Origin: CAZQRP01 sp964596125
GTDB taxonomy: Bacteria > Chloroflexota > Dehalococcoidia > GIF9 > UBA5629
DNA: 64,000 nt
Reading direction: 5' to 3'
NCBI GenBank assembly: GCA_964596125.1
Contig: CAZQRP010000006.1
Location: 69,236 to 133,235 of the forward strand
Shown: piece by piece, positions 17,426 through 26,569 of the stretch
How the letters are laid out: the number at the start of each line of letters is the position of its first letter
How positions within the stretch are numbered: position 1 is the first letter of the stretch
Notes under the pieces: model-generated
The model's database searches: none
Told to the model about the DNA's origin: nothing
What the model saw: the letters and a program-made list of their open reading frames with translations, nothing else
Program-made: the position numbers and the translations under genes

Positions 17426-18634
17426 TCAGCGAGTAATTGGATTGGTCCTGCCGCAGTGCGGGCACTTTATCGACTGTCCTTTGAATCTGGGGGGTATCCT
17501 CAACCTGGTGCCACAATCACAATCTACGGTCTTATAATTATTTAGACGCCACATCACGTCCGAGGTCTCCCGTGCCCGGTGTGCCTCGTCAGGCTCTTCC
17601 TTCATCTCCGGCTGTGCACCCCTCAGTGAAACGATCCCTGCAGTCGCTATGGCAGTAGCAGGAATCACTCCTTTCGAAGCCCTGCGAACCTCCTGGTAAG
17701 CACGGTCATAATCAGTAAAAGAGCCACCAGCCATAGAGCGTAGAATGCGTATCCTCTCCGAAATAGGCGGATGCGTGCTGCTGAGGTCACTGGCTGCCAT
17801 ACCCTTCTTGTGGAAGGGATTGATGATATACATCGGCGCCGTAGCCTTATTAGCTGTCTTTAGCTGTTGTGTCGAGGCAGCCAGTTTCTCAAGCGCAGAT
17901 GCGAGTCCTTCAGGATATCTGGTGTACAAGGCCGAAGAAGCATCAGCCAGGTACTCTCTCTTCCTGGAAATGGCAAAGTAAATCAACTGGGCCATAATCG
18001 GTGCCAGTATCATTAATACGATTGCTACCACAAAAATTATTAACTGAGCCTGTCCACCTCCCGCTGAAGAGCTTCTTCTTGATCCGGTCATCGAGCCGAA
18101 GATCATGACCCGTGATGCATACCAGGCCAGAATAACAATACTGCCAAGAAGGATACTGCACATGGCCATCAGCAGTACATCCCTGTTCTTGATGTGAGCC
18201 AGCTCATGCCCGATGACCCCCTGGAGCTCATCGCGGTTGAGTTTCTGAAGCAGCCCCGAGGTTATAGCCACAGAAGCCTTATCAGGATCGCGACCCGTGG
18301 CAAAAGCGTTCAATGCCGGGTCATCAATAATGTATATATCAGGCATTTTATCCAGCCCCGAGGCAATCTTCATTTCTTCAACCACGTTATACAGGCGGGG
18401 GTGGTCATCGCGACTGATCTTCCTGGCACGTGACATTGTCAGCAGGATGCTATCCCCCTGGAAATAGCCGACCAGGTTCATCACCGCCCATATTGCCAAG
18501 GCAATGACCAGTCCACCTGTGCCGCTGTTAAAGAAGTACAGACCGAGCAAATAGCCGACCATAAGCAGCAATATGCCCATGACGGCCACTAATATTATGG
18601 ACCTTATCTGGTTAGACCTGATATGTTCCCACAT
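17426..18634 (-). CDS. htpX: HtpX-like M48 membrane metalloprotease with C-terminal zinc ribbon
   Basis: The 402-residue protein has two N-terminal membrane helices at about 12-52, then a zinc site HELAH (VIGHELAHIKNRD, near residue 140), two further helices, and a second glutamate ligand in REYLADASSALYT. These define M48 proteases such as HtpX, which degrade misfolded membrane proteins. After about residue 330 it departs from HtpX: a charged linker leads to a zinc ribbon (CDCGTRLRIPPRF...CPHCGRTNPI) at about 376-400. LemA lies 18 bp upstream on the same strand; htpX-lemA pairing is common and supports co-expression. Confidence 0.95.
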   Translation of the reverse strand: MWEHIRSNQIRSIILVAVMGILLLMVGYLLGLYFFNSGTGGLVIALAIWAVMNLVGYFQGDSILLTMSRARKISRDDHPRLYNVVEEMKIASGLDKMPDIYIIDDPALNAFATGRDPDKASVAITSGLLQKLNRDELQGVIGHELAHIKNRDVLLMAMCSILLGSIVILAWYASRVMIFGSMTGSRRSSSAGGGQAQLIIFVVAIVLMILAPIMAQLIYFAISRKREYLADASSALYTRYPEGLASALEKLAASTQQLKTANKATAPMYIINPFHKKGMAASDLSSTHPPISERIRILRSMAGGSFTDYDRAYQEVRRASKGVIPATAIATAGIVSLRGAQPEMKEEPDEAHRARETSDVMWRLNNYKTVDCDCGTRLRIPPRFKGQSIKCPHCGRTNPITR

Positions 18635-18652
18635 GGTTCAAATGTCGTCGGG

Positions 18653-19216
18653 CTATGTGAAGCTCACTTTGGGCGCTGCCCGCTCCTCTGCTACTGTAAC
18701 CTCAAAGAACTCTCCTGCTTTAAAACCAGTCATGCCGGCTATCATATTGGAAGGAAACATTTGTGTCTGGTTGTTATATTTTAACACTGAATCATTGTAG
18801 TACTGGCGGGAAAAGCTTATCTTATTCTCTGTCGAGGTAAGTTCCTCCTGAAGGGCCAGAAAGTTCTGATTAGCTTTCAGGTCCGGGTAGTTTTCAACAA
18901 CCGCCAGCAACCGGGATAAGGCAGAGCTTAACTCACCCTCCGCCTTGGACCGCTCACCCACTCCGGAGGATGCTGCCTGCTGGGCAAGGTTGCGTGCATT
19001 GGTTACAGCTTCCAGTGTCTCCCGTTCATGCTTCATATAGCCTTTGACCGTTTCAATAAGGTTTGGGATCAGGTCATATCTTCTTTTTAGCTGCACATCT
19101 ATCTGAGCCCAGGCGTTCTTTACCTGATTCCTTAATCTGACCAGGCCGTTATAGATTGCAATAAACGCAATTAAGAGAATCGCGACGATACCTGCTATGA
19201 TCCAAACTGGTAACAT
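18653..19216 (-). CDS. lemA: LemA family protein
   Basis: A 187-residue LemA protein: one N-terminal membrane helix (IIAGIVAILLIAFIAIYNG), then coiled-coil helices with the family motifs VRLRNQVKNAWAQIDVQLKRRYDLIPNLIETVKGY and LTSTENKISFSRQYYNDSV. The bulk of the protein is outside or inside depending on topology, most likely periplasm-facing with a short N-tail in the cytoplasm. GGAGGTG precedes the ATG by 4 nt. It is first in an operon with htpX and often found with membrane quality-control proteases; its molecular role is not settled. Confidence 0.95.
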   Translation of the reverse strand: MLPVWIIAGIVAILLIAFIAIYNGLVRLRNQVKNAWAQIDVQLKRRYDLIPNLIETVKGYMKHERETLEAVTNARNLAQQAASSGVGERSKAEGELSSALSRLLAVVENYPDLKANQNFLALQEELTSTENKISFSRQYYNDSVLKYNNQTQMFPSNMIAGMTGFKAGEFFEVTVAEERAAPKVSFT

Positions 19217-19280
19217 ATAACACCTCCATAATTTTTAACTTTTCATTAAAAATATAGTATCCTTTCCCATTTTTTATGGA

Positions 19281-19700
19281 CTACTCCTTTACCTGGAATA
19301 CCTCCCCCAGGAAACTGATAACCTTTTGCTGGGAGCCCCGCTCCAACGCTTCTTCCCCACCCAACTGCCTTATCAAATGAACAACCTCACCGCCGTCAAA
19401 CCAAAGCCCGTCTCCATCCCAGCAAACATCGATCAGTATTTCAGACTGGTGACCTATCGCTGTTTTTTTCATTTTATGCTTACAAATGGGGCATTTTCGC
19501 TTCTTCTCCGGTGACGCCGACTCCGGGTAATTCAGTATAGTATGCAGCACCAGGTCCTGGTTCTCCAGGTCCATAGAATTCAACAAAAGCTTGAGTTCCC
19601 CGGCATCGAACCATACGCCATGGCAATCGTTACAATAGTCAAGCTCGATCTCGTTATACTCAACTACTATCATATCGCTCTTACAGGTAGGACAAATCAT
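19281..19700 (-). CDS. Two-unit TFIIB-type zinc ribbon protein
   Basis: A 139-residue protein built of two tandem zf-TFIIB units. The first is complete: CPTCKSDM...ELDYCNDCHGVWFDAGEL. The second begins CPICKHKM but its second pair reads DVCWDGDGLWFDGGEV, so one Cys is replaced and that site should bind zinc poorly. Such proteins are widespread and uncharacterised; the WFDAGEL helix is the diagnostic part. It lies 64 bp upstream of lemA on the same strand and may be read from the same promoter region. The role is unknown. Confidence 0.9.
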   Translation of the reverse strand: MICPTCKSDMIVVEYNEIELDYCNDCHGVWFDAGELKLLLNSMDLENQDLVLHTILNYPESASPEKKRKCPICKHKMKKTAIGHQSEILIDVCWDGDGLWFDGGEVVHLIRQLGGEEALERGSQQKVISFLGEVFQVKE

Positions 19701-19789
19701 GTCAGCCAGACCTCATAAAGGAACTTCAATTATTAATAGTGTAGATTGGTCGATGAATTGTGTCAAGATAGTTCGGAGGCCTCTATCTC

Positions 19790-20905
19790 TCATAAAGACA
19801 TGGCAAGATTGAGGTAAAGCCGGGCCGCCTGCAGTACCTGGTAAAAAGGCACTGATTCATGTGGGGTGTGAGCAGCTTCCAGGCCACCTGGTCCCAGGAT
19901 AATCGGATTGACGCCGGCAGCCCAGAGCACATTACCATCCGAATGGCTCCTGAAATCTTGAGGCTCCCACGGAATGGACATTGCATCGTACACTTCTTTT
20001 AATTTCTTTACCAGTGGTCTTTCCTGTGAAATCTGATAGCCCGAGTACGTGTTTTCGAACCTGAGATACGCATCCAGCCTCGGAATGCTCTCTCCCGCTG
20101 CTTCTACCAACTGTTCCAGCTCCACCTTGAGTACGTCAATTCTTGAGTTAGGAGGTACATGAAGGTCCAGCCAGGCTTCGCACATATCGGGTACCACAAA
20201 TCCGCTGGGAAAACCGGAAAGTTCCTTAATATTGTAAACCAGTCCATCTGTAACCGAAGTAGTATACTCTGTCACTTTCAGAAGCAGCTTCAACATAGTC
20301 TCAATAGCGTTCTGCCCCAACTCCGGCATAGAAGAGTGGGCTCTTATCCCCTGGGTACGTAACAGGACTTCCAGATAACCGTAATGACCAGGACAGGGTA
20401 TCATATTCGTAGGCTCGCCAACCACTGCCCACGGGAAGCTGTACTCCCGGACCAGTTCTTTGGCACCATCATTATCTTCCTCCTCGCCTACCACCAGAGC
20501 AAGGCCAACTGACGGGAAAGCACTCCCCTTATCAGCCAGGACGGTGAACGCTTCCATCATCGCTGCGCAGCCTGCTTTCATATCCGCTGTTCCCAGCCCC
20601 CAAACAATATCGCCTTCCTCTCGAAAGCCATAGTCCTCCAGGTCATAAGCGGTCACGGTATCAATATGCCCCACAAAACAGAGTTCCATTTCATCTTTTT
20701 TCTCAGGCAATACCATAAGGTTAAAACGGTTCTCATCAACTTCCTGCCTGATGACAACCAGACCCATGCCCTTCAGATATTCCTCGGCATACTGAAGGAT
20801 CTCCTCCTCTTTGCCAGAGGGGCTGTATACGTCAACGAGATGCTTGAGAAGATTTTTCAGCCTTTCAGGTTGCACATCCATTGATTCATCAACATTTCTT
20901 ATCAT
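19790..20905 (-). CDS. M20 metallopeptidase (ArgE/DapE/acetylornithine deacetylase family)
   Basis: A 371-residue M20 family protein with the metal ligands in order: GHIDTV (H80, D82), GTADMKAG (bridging Asp), EEED (catalytic Glu pair near residue 168), GEPTN and a C-terminal PHESV histidine. A dimerisation lid lies at about 185-295. Candidate roles are deacetylation or desuccinylation of an amino-acid intermediate, or dipeptide hydrolysis; the motifs do not separate these. It stands between a zinc-ribbon gene and a GNAT gene, without an amino-acid operon, so a biosynthetic role is not supported by context. Confidence 0.9.
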   Translation of the reverse strand: MIRNVDESMDVQPERLKNLLKHLVDVYSPSGKEEEILQYAEEYLKGMGLVVIRQEVDENRFNLMVLPEKKDEMELCFVGHIDTVTAYDLEDYGFREEGDIVWGLGTADMKAGCAAMMEAFTVLADKGSAFPSVGLALVVGEEEDNDGAKELVREYSFPWAVVGEPTNMIPCPGHYGYLEVLLRTQGIRAHSSMPELGQNAIETMLKLLLKVTEYTTSVTDGLVYNIKELSGFPSGFVVPDMCEAWLDLHVPPNSRIDVLKVELEQLVEAAGESIPRLDAYLRFENTYSGYQISQERPLVKKLKEVYDAMSIPWEPQDFRSHSDGNVLWAAGVNPIILGPGGLEAAHTPHESVPFYQVLQAARLYLNLAMSL

Positions 20906-20999
20906 TTTCCTGTTTGCCGCCAGCCTTCACACTCCCTTTCGTAATTACTGACCTGCCTCCATGCCACTGCAGAGTCCACCGATGTCCACTTCTGAATAT

Positions 21000-21527
21000 C
21001 TACTTATGCTCCGGTTTAGAAACCTTTTTGGCTGGCTTTCGAAGAGTTTTGGCCAACCACACATGCTCGCTGCTGAGAGAGAAGTCCATCGCCTTGAAAA
21101 AGGCAATCGCCACCTCGTTGTCAGCATCGGTATCTGCTATAATCATCCTCACTCCTTCTTTTCTGAACCTCTCCTCCAGCCTCCTGTAAAGACGATGGCC
21201 CAGATTGGTCCTCTGGAAAGCCTCATCCACACCTATCCAGCTTACGTATCCGTACTTCTTCCAGGCGGTGCCTTCCTTTACAATGGTGGTGGCCAGGATA
21301 AAGCCAACAATCTTCCCCTCCACCTCCTCCTCAGCCACAAGGCAATAATCAGGATCAGAGGTGAAAGAGTCGGTTACCTCGTAAGGGTCCCAGGTACGGT
21401 AGAGGATAGGATACTCCTCGCTGGTGAAAAGCTCCTCCCCCAGGTGATAGACCGGGCTGATATCGTCTATCTCCATCTGCCTGATACTTACTTCCGTTTT
21501 CTTATTATTATCATTTTTCAATGTCAT
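21000..21527 (-). CDS. GNAT-family N-acetyltransferase
   Basis: About 175 residues. The GNAT fold is shown by the strand WIGVDEAFQRTNLGHRLYRRLEERFRKEG, which holds the acetyl-CoA pyrophosphate loop as QRTNLGH in place of the usual R/QxxGxG/A, and by the later ADNEVAIAFFKAMDF. ATG at 21527 follows GGGAAAGTGAGA; an in-frame GTG at 21533 is the alternative. The substrate is unknown: the acceptor-side N-terminal half (HLGEELFTSEEYP) resembles uncharacterised GNATs. It lies just after the M20 peptidase on the same strand with a 94-bp gap. Confidence 0.9.
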   Translation of the reverse strand: MTLKNDNNKKTEVSIRQMEIDDISPVYHLGEELFTSEEYPILYRTWDPYEVTDSFTSDPDYCLVAEEEVEGKIVGFILATTIVKEGTAWKKYGYVSWIGVDEAFQRTNLGHRLYRRLEERFRKEGVRMIIADTDADNEVAIAFFKAMDFSLSSEHVWLAKTLRKPAKKVSKPEHK

Positions 21528-21624
21528 TCTCACTTTCCCGGTACGTATGCCTTATCATATTCTTAGTCCAATGCATTATCCATAATTTTCCAGCAACTTG
21601 TCCAACCAGTTCACAGCCTTCTGT

Positions 21625-22293
21625 TCATTTAATTTTTCCATCCTCAATTCGAATTACTGACGCCGCCTTTTTTACAATTTCTTCATTATGCGTGACGATT
21701 ACTATCGTCTTTCCCTGTTTATTGACAATAGCTACGTACTCCAAGAATTCTCCTTGCGCTCTTGAATCGAGGTTTCCGGTTGGTTCATCCATCAGAAGGA
21801 TATCAGGGTCATTGGCAAGAGCCCTGGCTATGGCCACTCTTTGCTGCTGCCCTCCACTCAACTCAGCAGGTAAAGCATTAAGTTTATCCTTTAATCCCAG
21901 CATGTCCAGCAGTAGCTCTGCTCGCTCCTTTTGCTTTTTTTCTTGAATGCCTGCAAACATTAAAGATAATTCAACGTTTTCAAGGGATGTGAGATTCGGA
22001 ACAAGGTTAAAAAACTGAAAAACGAACCCTATCTTTTTCGATCTTAAAGCGGCCAGCTCATTATCGGACATCTGTGTTATATCCGATCCTTCTATGAAAA
22101 CCTTTCCGGACGTTGGCCTGTCCAGGCCACCAACTATATGCAGGAAAGTGCTCTTACCATGCCCTGAAGGTCCAGCAACGCAGATAAAACTGCTCTCTTT
22201 TATTTCAACACTTATACACCTGAGGGCTTCTGTTCTCACTCTGCCCCCATAGACCTTCGTGAGATCCTTTGTTTTGATAATAACTTCACCCAT
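21625..22293 (-). CDS. ABC transporter ATPase, LolD/MacB type
   Basis: A 222-residue ATPase with Walker A GPSGHGKST, Q-loop FVFQFFNLVPNLT, signature LSGGQQQR, Walker B ILLMDEPTG and the switch His (IVTHNEE). The family moves lipoproteins, peptides or small compounds with FtsX-like permeases rather than importing nutrients. Its start overlaps the permease stop by 8 bp, and the permease in turn overlaps the lipoprotein gene by 4 bp, so the three are translationally linked with order lipoprotein, permease, ATPase. Confidence 0.95.
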   Translation of the reverse strand: MGEVIIKTKDLTKVYGGRVRTEALRCISVEIKESSFICVAGPSGHGKSTFLHIVGGLDRPTSGKVFIEGSDITQMSDNELAALRSKKIGFVFQFFNLVPNLTSLENVELSLMFAGIQEKKQKERAELLLDMLGLKDKLNALPAELSGGQQQRVAIARALANDPDILLMDEPTGNLDSRAQGEFLEYVAIVNKQGKTIVIVTHNEEIVKKAASVIRIEDGKIK

Positions 22294-23452
22294 AACTGAT
22301 AGCCTCCACTGGCATAAGCTTTGATGCCCTGTAGGCTGCGTAGAGTCCTGATAAAGCAGATATGAATACTGAGAAAGCCAGGATTTCCAATGTTATAATA
22401 GCGACGTCAAAGAGATCGATCCCCCGGGAGCTCCTTAAGAAGGCAGTAAACTCATTTTGGGTAAGATATGGTAATGTAATAAAAGAGAATGCAAATCCTA
22501 CAGCCAGGCCTAAGAAACTCCCAAGTACTCCATAAGCAATAGACTCGAGAAGAAAAATACCGAAGATAGATCTATTCTTACCACCGATGGCCTTCAGAAT
22601 GCCGATTTCCCTTTTTCGCTCATAGACGGCCATTGTCATAGTATTCGCAATCCCGAAACAGGCGGCTAAAACAGCTACAGCAGCAATGAGCCGCAGAGTA
22701 TTTCCTACTGTTCCCAAGATAGAGAGGACGGAGTTAAGCAGTTGCTTATCCGAAATAACAGCAACATTAGCTTCCTCCTCAATTCTTAAAACATATTCAT
22801 CAACTTTTGCAATATCATCCAGTCTAACAGCAATATAGGATACTTTCTCCCCCGTCTCATATACCCTCTGGACAACTTTCAGAGGCATAAAAATAGCAAT
22901 ATCATCGTTAGTTCCGGTTTCTGAAAGGATGCCTTTAATTTTGAATTCTTGCCCTCTTATTTTGATAACATCGCCAATCGATAAGTTGAATTGCTCTTCC
23001 AGACCGTTACCCACCACAATACTGTCAGCATCTTCTTCTGTAATATATTCTCCCTTTTCAACTTCCCAGTTTTTAAATTCCTTCATCTCGCCGGGTAAAA
23101 TGCCTATCACAGGGACAGGGTTGTTTGCTATAGCAGACCGCTCCGTTAGATAAGGTACAGCAATGAGACCATCCATATTGGAGATTTTCTCCGCATCCTC
23201 AAAAGAAATTGCCTCGGGCAACTGCTCTCCGGTAAGGACAGCTACCTGTTCATAAGCGCACCAACCCTTTGGCGTGACCACAAGATTTGCCCCCAAAAGA
23301 TTTGCCTGTTGTTTAATCTCTCGCTCGAGGCCAGAACCTAATGACAGTAATGTAACAAGAGAAGCGATGCCAATTGTGATACCTAGAAGGGTGAGTAGAA
23401 ATCTACTCCAATTACGAGTGATATTTTTTAATATGAGTTTTGAGGGATTCAC
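22286..23452 (-). CDS. FtsX-like ABC permease (MacB/LolC type)
   Basis: A 388-residue permease with one N-terminal helix (FLLTLLGITIGIASLVTLL), a large external domain at about 45-255 and three C-terminal helices ending AAYRASKLMPVEAISYG, the conserved FtsX C-terminus. This MacB-like four-helix shape is used for mechanotransmission across the envelope, not for classic pore transport. It overlaps both neighbours by a few bases. The substrate could be lipoproteins or exported peptides; the upstream lipoprotein may be the partner. Confidence 0.93.
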   Translation of the reverse strand: MNPSKLILKNITRNWSRFLLTLLGITIGIASLVTLLSLGSGLEREIKQQANLLGANLVVTPKGWCAYEQVAVLTGEQLPEAISFEDAEKISNMDGLIAVPYLTERSAIANNPVPVIGILPGEMKEFKNWEVEKGEYITEEDADSIVVGNGLEEQFNLSIGDVIKIRGQEFKIKGILSETGTNDDIAIFMPLKVVQRVYETGEKVSYIAVRLDDIAKVDEYVLRIEEEANVAVISDKQLLNSVLSILGTVGNTLRLIAAVAVLAACFGIANTMTMAVYERKREIGILKAIGGKNRSIFGIFLLESIAYGVLGSFLGLAVGFAFSFITLPYLTQNEFTAFLRSSRGIDLFDVAIITLEILAFSVFISALSGLYAAYRASKLMPVEAISYG

Positions 23453-23886
23453 TCTTTTATCCGATTCAGTATAACTTTATCGTCTATAGTAACCTTTGAG
23501 ACTTCAATGCTATAACTGCCGCCGGAGGAAAAGGTCTCACCATAAACAAGAACCTCATCTTCTACACCGGGCAGTTCTCCGGAATACTTGGTTAGTGGCA
23601 CCGATATTGGAATTTCATTTGCTGCGCATGTTACCACTCCGCACAGCTTATATTCCCTCACATCTATGATACCGAAGGTCGAGTTGGCAAGGTCAGCAAA
23701 GGACACTATGCCCCGTACAGCTATAGCACCACTATAAGCAGAAGGATCTGCGGCAATATCATCCACCTCAAGGATAATGGGTGTTGATTCTTTGGCAGAC
23801 GTTTGTTTACTGTTTGTTAGACAACCAGCAGGTAACACACATGCTACGGTCAATAGAAAAAGCATTATAACAGACTTCACGGGCAT
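23449..23886 (-). CDS. Lipoprotein linked to an FtsX-type exporter
   Basis: A 145-residue protein with a signal peptide and lipobox (LTVACVLPAGC, lipidated Cys near residue 22). The mature part looks like an OB-fold (IAVRGIVSFADLANSTFGIIDVREYK, then EDEVLVYGETFSSG), with an internal CGVVTC pair that could form a disulfide. Its stop overlaps the permease start by 4 bp, so it belongs to that transporter operon and may act as its extracytoplasmic partner (inference). No family name is secure. Confidence 0.75.
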   Translation of the reverse strand: MPVKSVIMLFLLTVACVLPAGCLTNSKQTSAKESTPIILEVDDIAADPSAYSGAIAVRGIVSFADLANSTFGIIDVREYKLCGVVTCAANEIPISVPLTKYSGELPGVEDEVLVYGETFSSGGSYSIEVSKVTIDDKVILNRIKE

Positions 23887-23934
23887 TCAGATACCTCCGT
23901 CGGCGCTTTAACTATATCGCTACCGGTTTGACGT

Positions 23935-23947
23935 ATAGTTGAACTAT
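23935..23947. promoter_or_regulatory. 13-bp palindrome upstream of exporter operon
   Basis: ATAGTT-G-AACTAT is a perfect 6+1+6 palindrome about 50 bp before the lipoprotein start, in the region where a promoter is expected. It could be an operator; no -35/-10 pair at good spacing was found to fix its position. Confidence 0.3.
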
Positions 23948-24055
23948 CATAATACTCTATATACCATATTAAAGGACTACCAGGCAAAATAATATGCTTG
24001 GCAGACATACAGTTACCACTTTGAAAGTGCTTTAGCTTATCAGCATATGACTCTC

Positions 24056-24673
24056 CTATTCCTCACCCCTCAGAATCTCACATCCCTCCCTCGCCAGGAA
24101 GGCAACTACGATTAAACCCACGACAGGATCTGCCTGCCAAAAGCCGAACACGTAATTCAGCCCCAGTCCTATAAGCAAAGCAACCGACAGAAACAGGCAG
24201 GCAAGTGTTTCCTTAGAGTCTGCCACCAGACTGGTGCTGTTCAGTAATCTCCCTGTTTGATACTTCTGATAAAACAATATCGGCATCACCACGATAGAGA
24301 CGACGGCGATAATTATCCCGAGAATGCTCGGGTCGGGAATTTCATGAAGATAAAGTTTCTTTACAGATTCATATAAAACATACGCACCCAGTATAAAGAA
24401 AGTATATGCCACTAGCCTTGTCGCTTTCTTCTCCATTTTCTGTTCATCTTCCGGTGATAATCTCCCATGCATTCTGAATCTCCAAATCATAACAGCGCCC
24501 GATAAAGACTCGACAAAGCTATCGAGACCAAATCCAACCAGGGCTATACTGCCAGCCAGGACCCCGGCAAAGATTGATATCACACCCTCCAGAACATTGT
24601 ATCCAACCGTGAAGTAAGACAGGAAAAGCGCCTTTTTATAAAGTTTTGCATTTTCAGGACCGCTAGTATTCAT
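24056..24673 (-). CDS. Cation diffusion facilitator family protein
   Basis: A 205-residue membrane protein with about six helices. The helix-2 motif GSIALVGFGLDSFVESLSG and the helix-5 region SLVADSKETLACLFLSVALL carry the usual acidic/polar metal site positions of the CDF family (D in GLDSF; D in ADSKET). It lacks the cytoplasmic C-terminal domain of about 90 residues found in ZitB/FieF, so it is a short form. It should export a divalent metal. It is divergent from the gene at 24702 with only 28 bp between starts. Confidence 0.9.
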   Translation of the reverse strand: MNTSGPENAKLYKKALFLSYFTVGYNVLEGVISIFAGVLAGSIALVGFGLDSFVESLSGAVMIWRFRMHGRLSPEDEQKMEKKATRLVAYTFFILGAYVLYESVKKLYLHEIPDPSILGIIIAVVSIVVMPILFYQKYQTGRLLNSTSLVADSKETLACLFLSVALLIGLGLNYVFGFWQADPVVGLIVVAFLAREGCEILRGEE

Positions 24674-24701
24674 ACAGTTATCATATCAGAAAATCAGTAC
24701 A

Positions 24702-25928
24702 ATGATGACTCCATATACCGCCCCACTGTATAATGGCATGAACACGGTGTACATGATGAGCGATATTGACCCGGAAGCAGTCAATCATCTGGTCTTGCAC
24801 AAACAACATCTGACCAACAATGCCGGGAACGATAATATAGTTCGCATAGTAGATGATATAGGTGGCCTACATGCAACGGGAACGAAAGAACCCTATCTGG
24901 CTCTCTTCGCCAGAACCGGGAATTTCATAAAAGAGCAGTTAGATAACGAACTTTATGTCAAACGAAGTCTGGGAAAGATCCGCTGTATGCGGGGGACCCT
25001 TTATATTCTCACCAAAGAAATGATTCCTGTTGCATACTCAGCAACCAGAACAATGGTAGAAAAACTTTCAAGGCAATATGCTGAATATCGCGGAGTCTCA
25101 CCGGAACAGTACTCGACTATTGCACAGTCGATAATAGATATTGTAACAGGCAGGGAACTGTCCACTGCCGAACTGAAACGTGAGCTAGCATTGAAGTTAA
25201 ATCTCTCCGCAATACTGAACCTGATGTGTGACCAGGGATTACTGGTGCGCATTCAATCGGGAAATAGCTGGAAAGCAAAGAATTATACATATGCTCTGTT
25301 CCATGAATACTTCAGCGATATTGATTTGACTGAATTGAATGAGACAGAGAGTACAACTTCATTGATCCTGAAATATCTTGGCTCGTTTGGCCCGGCAACT
25401 GAGAGCGACATCGCCTGGTGGACTGGTCTAACTAAAACAAAGGTGAAAGAGTCCCTGGACAGGATACGAGGTCAGATACAACAGTTGAACATTTCCAACC
25501 TTGCAGGCGACTTCATCGTGCTCAATCCAGACATGGACTTAATCACGAATAGAGCACCTGCCGGTAAGACCACGGTAAACCTGCTGCCGACCCTCGACCC
25601 ATATATTATGGGATACAAGCAGCGTGATAGATACCTCGATCAGGAAAACTACGATAACGTTTTCGACCGTTCCGGTAATGCGACCTCAACCATTTTGCTC
25701 AACGGCAGGATTATCGGGGTCTGGGACTTCTCGGAAGCTCCAGTACCCCGGCTTGAACTATTCCTGTTTAATGAAGTAAAAGACGAGATACTACAGGAAA
25801 TATATTCGAGGGCGCAAAAAACCGGGCAGTTTATAGCCGGCGAAGCAGTAACTATAGAGAGACGGTCTTCAATGGTTCCCCTCAGGCAGAGGACTGCCGG
25901 AGCGTTCATGTCGCCTCTCAAGGACTGA
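24702..25928 (+). CDS. Winged-helix protein of the AlkZ/YcaQ-like family (HTH_42)
   Basis: A 408-residue protein. The N-terminal part holds DIGGLHATGTKEPYLALFARTG and MRGTLYIL, and the C-terminal part LLPTLDPYIMGYKQRDRYLD and STILLNGRIIGVW, which are the recognisable landmarks of the HTH_42/AlkZ family, in which some members are DNA glycosylases that unhook crosslinks. Three winged-helix units are expected. The catalytic QxQ motif of AlkZ is not obvious: the matching region reads GGLHA, so activity is not assured. The start may be the downstream ATG at 24753. It begins a plus-strand run with two DUF3795 genes. Confidence 0.8.
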   Translation: MMTPYTAPLYNGMNTVYMMSDIDPEAVNHLVLHKQHLTNNAGNDNIVRIVDDIGGLHATGTKEPYLALFARTGNFIKEQLDNELYVKRSLGKIRCMRGTLYILTKEMIPVAYSATRTMVEKLSRQYAEYRGVSPEQYSTIAQSIIDIVTGRELSTAELKRELALKLNLSAILNLMCDQGLLVRIQSGNSWKAKNYTYALFHEYFSDIDLTELNETESTTSLILKYLGSFGPATESDIAWWTGLTKTKVKESLDRIRGQIQQLNISNLAGDFIVLNPDMDLITNRAPAGKTTVNLLPTLDPYIMGYKQRDRYLDQENYDNVFDRSGNATSTILLNGRIIGVWDFSEAPVPRLELFLFNEVKDEILQEIYSRAQKTGQFIAGEAVTIERRSSMVPLRQRTAGAFMSPLKD

Positions 25929-25933
25929 AACAA

Positions 25934-26569
25934 ATGCAGCAAAGCGACAGAGTTCAGCAAAGCAGAGACATCGTTAAGACCTATCCTACGCTTGGCTGCT
26001 GCGGCATCGACTGCGGATTGTGCCCAAGGTACTATACGGCTGGTACATCAAGGTGTCCGGGTTGTTGTGGCCCGGACTTTTTTAATAAACATCCGTCCTG
26101 CTCTCTTATTACCTGCTGTGTGAAGCAAAGAGACCTTGAAGTCTGTGCCCAGTGCAACGAGTTCCCGTGCTCTAAATTCGAGGGCTGGACAGAAGAAAGT
26201 GAAGACGTGTACGACTCTTTCGTGACCCACAGGAAAGCCATGCCTAATTTACATTGGATCAATGAACATGGCATACATGCATTTATCGACCAGCAGGGAA
26301 AACGGATAAAATTGCTTGAGAGAATGCTGCAAGACTTCGATGATGGCAGGTCTAAAAGCTACTATTGTATCGCTGCAGCTCTCCTTCCGTTAGCAGACCT
26401 TGAAACATCATTGAACATTGTTGAGCACAATATAAAAAATAGCAATATCGGAGTAGGCGACAGTAAATCCAGAGCTAAAATTCTTAAGGAATCACTGGAC
26501 AACATCGCCAGTAAAAATGGAATCGATCTAAAATTAAGGAAGAAGGTGAATGCCGATGAGCGAAGATAA
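25934..26569 (+). CDS. DUF3795-like cysteine-rich protein, long form
   Basis: A 211-residue protein with many cysteines in the first 75 residues: CCGIDCGLCPRYY, CPGCCGPDFF, CSLITCCVKQ, CAQCNEFPCSKF, the DUF3795 pattern and likely several metal or Fe-S ligands. The rest is helical with no further Cys to speak of. The function of the family is unknown. It begins 5 bp after the AlkZ-like stop and overlaps the next DUF3795 gene by 20 bp. Confidence 0.85.
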   Translation: MQQSDRVQQSRDIVKTYPTLGCCGIDCGLCPRYYTAGTSRCPGCCGPDFFNKHPSCSLITCCVKQRDLEVCAQCNEFPCSKFEGWTEESEDVYDSFVTHRKAMPNLHWINEHGIHAFIDQQGKRIKLLERMLQDFDDGRSKSYYCIAAALLPLADLETSLNIVEHNIKNSNIGVGDSKSRAKILKESLDNIASKNGIDLKLRKKVNADERR

